Positions 1 through 7,048 of a stretch of 9,261 nt of DNA are shown here, piece after piece. Each line of letters begins with the position of its first letter. Positions within the stretch are counted from its first letter, which is position 1. The translations under genes and the position numbers were made by a program. The notes beneath the pieces were generated by a model. It made no database searches, was not told the origin of the DNA, and saw only the letters and a program-made list of their open reading frames with translations. This DNA comes from DASRVA01 sp035550715 (GTDB lineage Bacteria > Gemmatimonadota > Gemmatimonadetes > JACCXV01 > JAHWKZ01): positions 1 to 9,261 of the forward strand of contig DASZOP010000073.1 in the NCBI GenBank assembly GCA_035550715.1, in the 5' to 3' direction.

Positions 1-822
1 GACAAGTACGGCGTCGCGCAGACCCCGCACCTCGGCATGGAGCACCAGTCGATCATCGCGTACGGCGCCAACTTCAGCAACCTGTCGATGACGCCCGAAG
101 GCAACTATGGCTTCGACAAGCTGCACCACCACGAGCTCTCCCACGAGTGGTGGGGGAATTTGGTGACCAATGCGGACTGGAAGGACTGGTGGATCCACGA
201 AGGGTTCGGGACGTACATGCAGGTTCTCTATGCGGAAGAGCTGAACGGCGAGGAAGGGTACATGCGATACCTGGAGGCCATCCGGCCGATGATCGGGAAC
301 CGCAATGCCGTCGCGCCCCGTGAACCCATGACCGCCTCGGAGATGGGCGATCGTGACGTCTACTTCAAGGGTGCATGGATCCTGCACACCTTGCGATATC
401 TGATCGGCGACGACGCGCTCCGCCAGTCGTTCCGCCGGATGGCGTATCCGACACCCGCTCTCGAAAGCGTGAAGGACGGGCGCCAGTTCCGGTTCGCGTC
501 CACCGAGGACTTCATCCGGATCGTCGAGAAGACCTCGGACCGTGACCTGTCATGGTTCTTCGAGGTCTATCTCCGGCAACCGTCCCTTCCCGAGCTGCGG
601 GTCGAGCGCGAGGGCACGAGCCTGGCCCTCGCCTGGATCACGCCGAACGGCCTGCCGTTTCCGATGCCGGTGGAGGTATCGATCGGAACCGATCTCGTCA
701 CGGTGGACATGACCGACGGGATCGCCCTGCTGCAGGTCCCCGAGGACGCGACCGTGATCACCGATCCCGAGAGGCGGATTCTCAAGTACGAGCCCGGCGA
801 CGCGAGCCTGGGGGATCGATGA
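1..822 (+). CDS. M1 family zinc metallopeptidase (aminopeptidase), C-terminal part, 5' end outside window
   Basis: The reading frame is open from the first base and ends at TGA 820-822, leaving 273 residues. Numbering from the window edge, GMEHQ at 12-16 matches the GxMEN exopeptidase motif that holds the free N-terminus of substrates. HELSH at 44-48 is the HEXXH zinc motif, and Glu67 follows after 18 residues as the third zinc ligand (IHEGFGTY). Tyr121 in VYFKGAW sits where the family's catalytic tyrosine lies. M1 enzymes remove N-terminal residues from peptides. After about residue 190 only a short beta-rich tail remains, so this is a compact M1 protein without the large ERAP1-like C-terminal domain. 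The Asn of GAMEN is His here, which may change specificity. The signal peptide, if any, lies upstream of the window. The gene converges on the dehydrogenase at 854-1951, leaving 31 bases between them. Family assignment is firm; substrate is unknown. Confidence 0.95.
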   Translation, partial: DKYGVAQTPHLGMEHQSIIAYGANFSNLSMTPEGNYGFDKLHHHELSHEWWGNLVTNADWKDWWIHEGFGTYMQVLYAEELNGEEGYMRYLEAIRPMIGNRNAVAPREPMTASEMGDRDVYFKGAWILHTLRYLIGDDALRQSFRRMAYPTPALESVKDGRQFRFASTEDFIRIVEKTSDRDLSWFFEVYLRQPSLPELRVEREGTSLALAWITPNGLPFPMPVEVSIGTDLVTVDMTDGIALLQVPEDATVITDPERRILKYEPGDASLGDR

Positions 823-837
823 CGGCTGGCAGGTCGA

Positions 838-858
838 GGTAGCGGGGAAGCCGCTACC
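838..858. terminator. Hairpin between convergent genes, possible bidirectional terminator
   Basis: GGTAGCGG (838-845) and CCGCTACC (851-858) form a perfect 8-bp stem with a 5-base loop. It lies 15 bases past the peptidase stop, and its right arm covers the stop codon of the minus-strand dehydrogenase (854-856). Its place between converging genes suits transcription termination in both directions. Neither side has a T-tract, so a classical intrinsic terminator is not shown. Confidence 0.45.
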
Positions 859-1951
859 CCACGCGGATCGGCGCGGGGGTCCCGGTCGTGCGACCACGCG
901 CGAGGTTCTCTTCGACCCGGCGATCGGCCGCGGAGACCGGCGTCTCGCCGCGTGACGCCGCGTCCTGGAAGATCGATCGCAACGTCTCGCCGATTCCGTC
1001 CACGTGCTCGAGGATCCGCCGTTCATCCCGTACGCCGATGGAGAGGAGGCCGAACGCGGCCGCGCCGCCCCCGTTCACCACGTAGTCGGGGGCGTACAGG
1101 ATGCCTCGCGCGTGGAGTCGATCCGCGTCCTCCGCCTCCCCGAGCTGGGTGTTGGCGGAGCCGGCCACGATCCGGCAGCTGAGCCGGGGGATCGTCTCCC
1201 TGTTCAGGACCCCGCCCACCGCGCAGGGCGCGTAGACGTCGCAGGTGTGCTCCGCGATCCCCTCCGGTGACACCGTCTCTCCGCGGACCTCGCGAGCGAC
1301 CCGTTCGGCGCGCGTGGCGTCGACGTCGCTCACCAGGAGCCGCGCTCCCCGCTCGGCGAGAAGACCCGCGAGCGGTCGTCCGACGTCGCCCACCCCCTGG
1401 ACGAGGATCGTGCGGCCCTCGACGGACGAATCGCCGAAGACGGCCTCGAGCGCGGCCTCGATCCCGCGCAGGACGCCGCGCGCGGTAAAGGGGCCCGGGT
1501 CCTTCGTGCCCCCCGTATCGAAGTCGACGCCGTGGACGTACCGGGTGACCCGTCCGATCACCAGAAAGTCCTCGGGCGTCGTGCCCAGATCGACGCCGGT
1601 CTGGAACGAACCGCCGAGCGTCTCGAGGAAGCGTCCGTAGCGAAGGAGCAGGCCCTCCCGCTCCTCGCCCTGCGGCGTCCGGGCAACCGCCAGGACCGCC
1701 TTCCCGCCGCCGAACGGGAGCCCCAGAACGGCCCACTTCTGCGTCATCCCCTCGGCCAGCCGCATGGCGTCCTCGAGCCCGGCTCCCGGTCCGTCGTACA
1801 CGCGCATCCGGGAGCCACCGTTGGGCGTTCCCAGCGTCGTGTCGTGAAGGGCAACGAAGAACCATGCGCCGGTCTCCCGATCGAAACGGGTGGCCACCGC
1901 CTCGCCGTCCCACCCCTCGATGATCGACTCGAGCGACCGGTCCTGGATCAT
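854..1951 (-). CDS. Glu/Leu/Phe/Val dehydrogenase family protein, leucine dehydrogenase-like
   Basis: This 365-residue protein should catalyse NAD-dependent oxidative deamination of a branched-chain or other hydrophobic amino acid to the 2-oxo acid plus ammonium in the cytoplasm. The N-terminal substrate domain has HDTTLG (36-41), GGSRM (45-49), the substrate-binding Lys72 in MTQKWAV and the catalytic Lys84 in PFGGGKAV. Asp121 in GVDLGTTPED matches the conserved active-site aspartate. A Rossmann domain follows, with GVGDVG at 186-191 and Asp209 at the end of the second strand, which favours NAD over NADP. GSANTQL near the end is also typical. Length fits leucine dehydrogenases (about 365) better than glutamate dehydrogenases (over 410). 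The ATG at 1949-1951 aligns with known N-termini, but no Shine-Dalgarno sequence precedes it. Exact substrate (Leu, Val or Phe) cannot be read from the sequence. Next to a peptidase, a role in amino-acid catabolism is plausible. Confidence 0.93.
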   Translation of the reverse strand: MIQDRSLESIIEGWDGEAVATRFDRETGAWFFVALHDTTLGTPNGGSRMRVYDGPGAGLEDAMRLAEGMTQKWAVLGLPFGGGKAVLAVARTPQGEEREGLLLRYGRFLETLGGSFQTGVDLGTTPEDFLVIGRVTRYVHGVDFDTGGTKDPGPFTARGVLRGIEAALEAVFGDSSVEGRTILVQGVGDVGRPLAGLLAERGARLLVSDVDATRAERVAREVRGETVSPEGIAEHTCDVYAPCAVGGVLNRETIPRLSCRIVAGSANTQLGEAEDADRLHARGILYAPDYVVNGGGAAAFGLLSIGVRDERRILEHVDGIGETLRSIFQDAASRGETPVSAADRRVEENLARGRTTGTPAPIRVG

Positions 1952-1979
1952 GGGAGGTTGACTAATCGGACGCTGTTCA

Positions 1980-2118
1980 TGGGGCGTTCAGAATGGCCAT
2001 GTCGGGGCGCGCGACTGAGGACAACTGGGGCGTACGCGGGCGCCCGCAGAGCGGGCAGCTGCACGCCGCAAGGTGGCCGAAGGAGCGCAACGAAGAGATG
2101 GGCATTCTCAACGCCCTA
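1980..2118. repeat. Spacer bounded by a 17-base imperfect inverted repeat
   Basis: The 164-base gap between the dehydrogenase start (1951) and the DUF3352 stop (2116) holds no convincing gene. Its edges carry an inverted repeat: bases 1982-1998 pair with 2100-2116 at 15 of 17 positions, and the outer bases 1980/2118 (A-T) and 1981/2117 (G-U) extend it. The right arm overlaps the first base of the DUF3352 stop codon. Inside lies a 12-base palindrome, GCGGGCGCCCGC (2036-2047), followed by another GCGGGC (2051-2056). It could be a MITE-like remnant, a structured RNA or a coincidence. No target-site duplication is visible. Confidence 0.4.
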
Positions 2119-3930
2119 CCGGACTTCGAGGAGGATGTGGGTCGTCAGGCCTTCCCCCTCCGCCGCCGCATACGCCCCCAGCCGGGGAGCGTTCTTGAGA
2201 GCCTCGAGCACGCGGTTGGTCGTCGAGACGGAATCTGCGCTCGCTCCGGTCATCGGGCCGAACGTTCCCATCAGCCCCTGGATCTGGGTCATCAGCTCCT
2301 CCAGGTTGATGAACCCGATGCCGTTCACCTGCTGCGGGTAGAAGTCGGTCAGCGCGCTGAACCCGGGGTTGGAGGGCAGAGCCTCGGCACGGCCGGTCCG
2401 GGCGTCCAGCATCTGCCGGACGAGCGCCGGTTTCGAGGCCACCAGCGCGAAGTCATTGGTCACGACGTAGCTGATCGCGAGCCCTTCGCCGACCGGGGTC
2501 GGGGCGAATCTGATCGTCTGGCCTTCGTGCTCCTCGGCCTGCCAGCTTACCGGCATGGAGGCGCGATCGCGCGCGGCATCGGACAGCAGGGTCTCGGCCT
2601 TCTGGAAGAACGCGTTGGCCTTACCCTGATCCTTGCTGGCGACCGCGATGGCGAACTCGGGCACCGGGAAGAATCCGCTCCGATCGACGCCGGTGATCGA
2701 GAACGCCACCTCACCGCCCATCCACGACAGAATGTCGTTCTCGATGTCGAGGCCGGTCTCACGCTCGAAGGCCGCGATGTTGCTTTGAACGAGGCTGTCC
2801 GCGCGCATGGAGTCGGCGGTCCCCTCGACGTTCATCTGGACGCGAGTCGCATCCACGGCGTAGGCCGTCAGCTGGCGGTAGACCAGCGTCGGATCGAAGG
2901 TGTTGAACGCCGTGTACAAGATCGTGCCGAGCGGCTGGAAGGCGATCGACCGGACCTCCGTCGGCGGCCGGGTCATCATCTCGGCCAGCTCCGGCCGCCG
3001 GTCTTCGAGGAAGCGAGTGAAGACATCCGAGCGGATGCCGGTCTCGCTCCAGAAGATCCCCACGCCGAAGTCGCGGACGACGTTGTACTCCTCGAGCGCG
3101 GTCGCCGCCGCCGCCATCCGCTCGGCCTCGGCTCCCTGCGCCCCGGGGGCCGTGTCGGCCTCCATCGCAGCGCGGCCTGCCTCGGCGATCGCACGCTGGT
3201 CGACCCACAAGGTGATCGTCGCCTCGGGGAGCCGCTCGAGGATGTCCAGATACTCCTGGACGTCGCCCATCGTGCCGCCCTCTTCGCCATCGCCGAGCGC
3301 CTGCTCGATCCGGGCGCGCGTCGAGCTCACGACGAGCCGGCCGTCTCCGAGCGTATAGAAGAGGACTTCCCCTCCCTGCGGGTCGGCGGCCATCCGGACG
3401 TTCCGACCGGCCACCTGGACGTCACTGAAGGTCGCGTTCCTCTCCCGCGCCACCCGGCCTTCGAGCCCTTCGAGGATCGGCCTCGCCGCCGCCTCATCCT
3501 CGACGTCGGCGAGGAGGAGGATGTCGGCCCGGTCCTCCGGCAGCGGACCGTAGAACCCCAGATCGAATTTGTTCCCGAGCAGATTCATCACGGTGGCCTC
3601 GTCGAGCGCGAGCCCGGTTTCGGCCTCGAACTCTCCCTCCGCGCCGGCGATCGGAGCGAACGCCTCGCGGACCCCCTGGATGGCCGCCAGCTCCTTGTAG
3701 AGCTGGGTGCCCTGGAGCCGCGTCCAGAACGCCTGCAGGTCGTATCCAGAAACGACTACGCTGGCGCCCGCCGGAAGATCGGCCGCGATCGCGCGCGTCT
3801 CGATGCCTTGTGGAAGGTCCTCGGTCGATGTGGAGTCGCGCTTGCAGGCGAAGGCGAGGCCGGCCGAGAGCAGGAGCGCGACCACGAGCGACACGAGTCC
3901 GATGCGCCGGGGCGTCGGGTTGCGCGGCAT
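2116..3930 (-). CDS. DUF3352-like exported protein with duplicated domain, probable lipoprotein
   Basis: The protein has 604 residues. I place the start at ATG 3928-3930 because AAAGGAG lies 8 bases upstream and the signal peptide begins there; an in-frame ATG at 3963 lacks this support. Residues 8-28 are a basic then hydrophobic signal ending LAFAC. Cys29 is the only cysteine I see in the protein, which supports lipidation, although Phe at -2 is unusual and AFA could also suit signal peptidase I. The mature part has ADLPAGASVVVSGYD (50-64) and two similar stretches, about 104-212 and 391-508. Each begins ETGL, continues through a short G-rich beta segment and a helix, and ends with a strand plus RIEQAL or LVRQML. 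The layout resembles DUF3352 proteins of unknown function; that name rests on memory of the family. It lies 91 bases downstream of the kelch gene on the same strand and may be co-transcribed with it. Confidence 0.8.
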   Translation of the reverse strand: MPRNPTPRRIGLVSLVVALLLSAGLAFACKRDSTSTEDLPQGIETRAIAADLPAGASVVVSGYDLQAFWTRLQGTQLYKELAAIQGVREAFAPIAGAEGEFEAETGLALDEATVMNLLGNKFDLGFYGPLPEDRADILLLADVEDEAAARPILEGLEGRVARERNATFSDVQVAGRNVRMAADPQGGEVLFYTLGDGRLVVSSTRARIEQALGDGEEGGTMGDVQEYLDILERLPEATITLWVDQRAIAEAGRAAMEADTAPGAQGAEAERMAAAATALEEYNVVRDFGVGIFWSETGIRSDVFTRFLEDRRPELAEMMTRPPTEVRSIAFQPLGTILYTAFNTFDPTLVYRQLTAYAVDATRVQMNVEGTADSMRADSLVQSNIAAFERETGLDIENDILSWMGGEVAFSITGVDRSGFFPVPEFAIAVASKDQGKANAFFQKAETLLSDAARDRASMPVSWQAEEHEGQTIRFAPTPVGEGLAISYVVTNDFALVASKPALVRQMLDARTGRAEALPSNPGFSALTDFYPQQVNGIGFINLEELMTQIQGLMGTFGPMTGASADSVSTTNRVLEALKNAPRLGAYAAAEGEGLTTHILLEVR

Positions 3931-3938
3931 GCGGAGAG

Positions 3939-3945
3939 CTCCTTT
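3939..3945 (-). promoter_or_regulatory. Shine-Dalgarno sequence of the DUF3352-like gene
   Basis: On the minus strand this reads AAAGGAG, with 8 bases before the ATG at 3928-3930. It decides the start in favour of 3930 over the in-frame ATG at 3963, which lies upstream of it. Confidence 0.8.
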
Positions 3946-3990
3946 CAGAATGGCGAAATGCACCCGGTTCAGGGGGGCGGAATGACGGCG

Positions 3991-4006
3991 GGCCTTACGT
4001 TAGGCC
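3991..4006. promoter_or_regulatory. Near-perfect 16-base palindrome in the kelch/DUF3352 gap
   Basis: GGCCTTACGTTAGGCC is self-complementary at 14 of 16 positions. It sits 15 bases past the kelch stop and about 60 bases before the DUF3352 start. It could be an operator for the DUF3352-like gene or the stem of a weak terminator for the kelch transcript. No T-tract and no clear -35/-10 pair accompany it, so its role is not established. Confidence 0.35.
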
Positions 4007-4021
4007 TGGGTTCCGGGACTG

Positions 4022-5038
4022 TCAATTGCCGGACGACGGCGCGCCGACCGGCTGAACGCCCTCGCGTTTCTGGGGCAGGAGCGCCTCCACCGCGGACGAC
4101 AGCGAGAACCCGGGCTCGATGCCCCCGGCGACCGCATAGAGCCGGTCCGCGACCACCGCTGCGCCCAGGCCGTGGCGCGGCGTCGGCAGGGGCGCCATCG
4201 GCAGCCAGCGCCGCAGGTCGGGGTCGAACGCCTCGTTCTCGCCGAACGTGCGGCTCGGCGACTCGCCGCCCAGGATGTGGATCCGGCCCTCGAAGGCGGC
4301 GGCCGCGATACCGCCGCGCGCGGTCGGCATCTGGGGGAGCTCCTCCCAGGTCAGGCCGCCGGTGTCGAAGGCCTCCAGGGTCGCCAGGTTGCTCTCCAGA
4401 CTGCCGACCCGACCGCCGGCGACGTAGATGACATCACCGAGGGCCGCGGCGCCCAGATGCTCGCGCGGGGTCGGCAGGGGCGGCATCGGCTCCCAGCGGT
4501 CCTCCCCGGGATCGTACCGCTCGACGTTCCGGACCGCGATCTCGTCGGGCGCCTGCCCGCCGATGGCATAGATCCGTCCGTCGACGACCGCCGCCGCCAG
4601 CGCTCCCCGTGCCCGTGGAAGGGGCTCCACGGTTTCCCACCGTCCGAGCGCGGGGTCGAGCGCATAGACGGCGGCCACGGGCTCGAACGGGATCCCGCGG
4701 TGGCCGCCGATCACGTACAGCCGGCCGCCCGTCCCCACCACCGCCGCGTGATGGACCGGCTGCGGCAGGTCCGGGCCCGCCGTCCACGCGTCGGCGACCG
4801 GATCGTAGATCTCGACGGCCGCCGACACCGTCCGGTTCGCGGCCAGACCTCCCACCACGTAGATCCGGCCGTCGAGCTCGGCCACTCCGACCTCGCTGCG
4901 GGGGGTCGGCAGCGGGGCGGCCTGGAGCCAGTCCCGGCCCACGGATTCGCGGCCCGTCTCGCGCTGCGGACCGCACGTGACCAGGAGGAGCGCCAGCACG
5001 GCGACGCCCGGGACGCGGTCAGGGCGATGGCACCTCAT
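4022..5038 (-). CDS. Kelch-repeat six-bladed beta-propeller lipoprotein
   Basis: The protein has 338 residues from ATG 5036-5038. Residues 9-21 are hydrophobic and end LLVTC at Cys22, giving a lipoprotein-like signal (Thr at -1 is unusual). The rest is kelch repeats. Paired glycines occur at 63-64, 111-112, 160-161, 208-209, 257-258 and 305-306, and tryptophans at 37, 85, 134, 182, 231 and 278, a period of 48-49. Each blade runs roughly as PLPxxR, a hydrophobic strand, GRIYVxGG, then YDPxxxxW. Six sets make a full propeller with no other domain, so it is probably an envelope-bound binding or scaffold protein. The ligand is unknown. No Shine-Dalgarno sequence precedes the ATG and no other in-frame ATG, GTG or TTG lies just upstream, so the start rests on the signal peptide. 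It is divergent from the DUF2807 lipoprotein gene. Confidence 0.9.
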   Translation of the reverse strand: MRCHRPDRVPGVAVLALLLVTCGPQRETGRESVGRDWLQAAPLPTPRSEVGVAELDGRIYVVGGLAANRTVSAAVEIYDPVADAWTAGPDLPQPVHHAAVVGTGGRLYVIGGHRGIPFEPVAAVYALDPALGRWETVEPLPRARGALAAAVVDGRIYAIGGQAPDEIAVRNVERYDPGEDRWEPMPPLPTPREHLGAAALGDVIYVAGGRVGSLESNLATLEAFDTGGLTWEELPQMPTARGGIAAAAFEGRIHILGGESPSRTFGENEAFDPDLRRWLPMAPLPTPRHGLGAAVVADRLYAVAGGIEPGFSLSSAVEALLPQKREGVQPVGAPSSGN

Positions 5039-5152
5039 GACGCCGAACGTAGCGCCGGCGAGCTCCCTCGCGCACCTCTGAAACCGTCGCCTGCGGCGTG
5101 GCGTAGGGATCCGTGTCCTGCTCGTCACGTCCCCATTCGACCGGAGGTCTTC
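5039..5152. promoter_or_regulatory. Divergent intergenic region between kelch and DUF2807 genes
   Basis: These 114 bases separate two genes that point away from each other, so both promoters should lie here. I see no convincing -35/-10 pair on either strand. The only clear signal is the ribosome-binding site of the plus-strand gene at 5143-5148. Confidence 0.5.
5143..5148 (+). promoter_or_regulatory. Shine-Dalgarno sequence selecting a GTG start
   Basis: GGAGGT lies 4 bases before the GTG at 5153-5155. It fixes a GTG start for the DUF2807 gene, where the frame has no nearby ATG and the signal peptide begins at once. Confidence 0.85.
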
Positions 5153-5887
5153 GTGAACATCAACCGAGGCTCGCTTCGCTCCGCCTCCCTCCTCGTGCCG
5201 ATCCTCCTGCCGGTCGTCGTCACGGCGTGCGACCTCGCGTCGAGGGCTCGGGGTCTCCGGGGGTCGGGCGCACGGATCTCCGAGAGCCGCGTCGTGGAAG
5301 ACTTCGATCGAGTCCTCGTCTCGGGCGATTACGACGTCCGGATCGCCGCGGACACGGCGACCGCGCTCCGGCTCGAGGGAGACGACAACCTGCTTCCCCT
5401 CCTTCAGACCCGGGTCGTCGGCGGTACCCTGCAGATCCAGTCTGAGCGGCCACTGCGACCGGCCCGGCGGATCCTCATCGAGATCGGAACCCCGAATCTC
5501 GCGGGGGTCGGGACCTCGGGAAGCTCCGATGTCCGGGTGACCGGGGTCGGCTCTCCCGCCTTCGACGCCGACGTCAGCGGGTCGGGCAGCCTTCACGCCG
5601 AGGGCTCCTTCGGCCGTCTCTCGACGACCGTTTCCGGGTCCGGGAACGTCACCGGCGAGGGAACGGCCGAGACGATCGACGTCGACGTGTCGGGGTCGGG
5701 GGATGTAAACCTGCTGGCCGTCCGGGCGCTCTCGGGTGAGGTCGATGGATCCGGCAGCAGCGACGTGGCCGTCCACGTCACCGAGCGGCTCGTGGTCTCG
5801 ATGAGCGGCTCGGGCGACGTCCGCTACGCCGGACGTCCGACCGTGGACGCCTCGACGAGCGGCTCGGCCACCGTTCGCGGGATCTAG
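5153..5887 (+). CDS. DUF2807 (head GIN domain) lipoprotein
   Basis: The protein has 244 residues from GTG 5153, chosen for the GGAGGT just upstream. Residues 9-25 form a hydrophobic signal ending VVTAC, a good lipobox, with Cys26 as the lipidated residue. The mature part starts ISESRVVEDFDRVLVSGDYDVRI, typical of DUF2807 (putative auto-transporter adhesin, head GIN). It then has seven turns marked SGS(G/S) or a close variant, starting at 122, 142, 161, 180, 198, 218 and 236. This spacing of 18-20 residues suits a right-handed beta-helix with one motif per turn. Family members are exported proteins of unknown function, mostly seen in Bacteroidota and related groups. No beta-barrel or sorting domain is present, so adhesin function is not implied. 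It shares its upstream region with the kelch lipoprotein gene and converges on the methyltransferase gene with only 6 bases between stop codons. Confidence 0.93.
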   Translation: MNINRGSLRSASLLVPILLPVVVTACDLASRARGLRGSGARISESRVVEDFDRVLVSGDYDVRIAADTATALRLEGDDNLLPLLQTRVVGGTLQIQSERPLRPARRILIEIGTPNLAGVGTSGSSDVRVTGVGSPAFDADVSGSGSLHAEGSFGRLSTTVSGSGNVTGEGTAETIDVDVSGSGDVNLLAVRALSGEVDGSGSSDVAVHVTERLVVSMSGSGDVRYAGRPTVDASTSGSATVRGI

Positions 5888-5893
5888 AGTCCC

Positions 5894-7048
5894 TCATTCC
5901 GCGCGCAGGATCAGACACTTCAGGTACTCCGTCTCCGGGACGGAGAGGAGGACGGGGTGATCCGGAGCCTGCGTCCGGACCTCGAGGACCTCGATCGTAC
6001 GGCCCGCGTCCGCGGCGGCCTCAGCCACGATCTCCCGGAACGCCTCCCGGTCGACGTGATAGGAGCATGAGCAGGTGACGAGGATCCCGCCGGGCTCGAG
6101 ACACTGGAACGCCCGCAGGTTGATCGCCTTGTAGCCGCGACGGGCGGCCGGCACGGACGCGCGGTTCTTGGCGAACGCCGGCGGGTCGAGCGCGATCGCG
6201 CCAAAGCGCGCCCCTTCAGCGGCCAGGTCGTGCAGCCGGTCGAAGGCGTTGGCGACCTTCCATTCGACGTTGACGATCTCGTTGGCCTCGGCGTTGGCCC
6301 GGCCGCGGGCGGCCGCCGCCTCCGAGATCTCGACGGCTTCGACCCGCTCGACGACCGGCGCCAGGTGCAGCGCGAACCCGCCGTCGCCCGAAAAGGCATC
6401 CAGGGCGAGCCCCTTGCCGTCCGCCCACCGCGCGGCGGCGACCCAGTTCCGCTGCTGATCGAGGAAGGCGCCGGTCTTCTGCCCGCCCATAACGTCGACG
6501 ACGAACACCCGATCGCCGATGGTGACCGGGAAAGGGTCGGGCGGCTTCCCGTGGAGGACGGCGGTCTCCGCCTCGAGACCCTCGAGGCGCCGGACCTTCA
6601 GATCGTTTCGCGCGACGACGGCACGCGGGGCGAAGCGGTCCACGAGGAGCTCGGTCCAGCGGCCCTCGCGCGTGGCAGCCGCCGGGGTCAGGGTCTGGAT
6701 GGCCAGGCAGTCCCCGTACTGGTCGACCACGAAACCGGGCCAGCCGTCCGCCTCGCCGAACACGACGCGCCGCGCCGGGCCGGTCATCCCGGCGCGATCA
6801 CGGCGCTCGATCGCGGCCTCCAGCCGCGCGGCCCAGAAGGTGTCGTCGACCGGCTCGTCCTCCCACCGCACGAAGCGCAGCGCGATCTGCGAGCGTTCGG
6901 ACCACGTCGCTCGTCCGAGAGGTCGACGGCGGTTGTCGATCACCCGCACGATCCCGCCGTTCGGCAGATCCGCCGGGATCGAGACCACGTCGCCGCGATA
7001 GATCCAGGGATGTCGAGCGAGGGCCCGGCGCGCCCCCTTGGGGCTCAC
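5894..7048 (-). CDS. rlmI: Class I SAM-dependent rRNA methyltransferase, RlmI-like
   Basis: With the GTG at 7046-7048 the protein has 384 residues, close to E. coli RlmI (396), which methylates C5 of cytosine 1962 in 23S rRNA. An N-terminal PUA-like RNA-binding domain covers about 1-70 (KGARRALARHPWIYRGDVV). It is followed by a central region with QKTGAFLDQQRNW. The SAM-binding motif I is DAFSGDGG (217-224), the DPPAFAK motif begins at Asp288, and TCSCS near residue 325 carries the likely catalytic cysteine. These all fit the RlmI/YccW family; the exact target base is inferred. The start is uncertain. No in-frame ATG exists between the upstream stop and the PUA domain, and GTG 7048 has no Shine-Dalgarno sequence. 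A CTG overlapping the preceding gene's stop is the other option. The gene lies 50 bases after the cysteine desulfurase and probably shares its transcript. Confidence 0.9.
   Translation of the reverse strand: MSPKGARRALARHPWIYRGDVVSIPADLPNGGIVRVIDNRRRPLGRATWSERSQIALRFVRWEDEPVDDTFWAARLEAAIERRDRAGMTGPARRVVFGEADGWPGFVVDQYGDCLAIQTLTPAAATREGRWTELLVDRFAPRAVVARNDLKVRRLEGLEAETAVLHGKPPDPFPVTIGDRVFVVDVMGGQKTGAFLDQQRNWVAAARWADGKGLALDAFSGDGGFALHLAPVVERVEAVEISEAAAARGRANAEANEIVNVEWKVANAFDRLHDLAAEGARFGAIALDPPAFAKNRASVPAARRGYKAINLRAFQCLEPGGILVTCSCSYHVDREAFREIVAEAAADAGRTIEVLEVRTQAPDHPVLLSVPETEYLKCLILRAE

Noticed and set aside
1987..3954. Shared 11-mer GCCATTCTGAA (minus strand) at 1987-1997 and 3944-3954, upstream of two genes
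   Set aside because: By rough count several shared 11-mers are expected by chance in a window of this size, and the distances to the two starts differ.
1993..4431. 812-codon open frame on the plus strand, antisense to the DUF3352-like and kelch genes
   Set aside because: The opposite strand has recognisable domains and signal peptides. The plus-strand translation is rich in R, G, P and H with no recognisable domain, as expected for the shadow of a GC-rich gene.
4172..5152. Upstream extension of the DUF2807 frame, antisense to the kelch gene
   Set aside because: The signal peptide and GGAGGT support the GTG at 5153. The upstream part is antisense to well-formed kelch blades.
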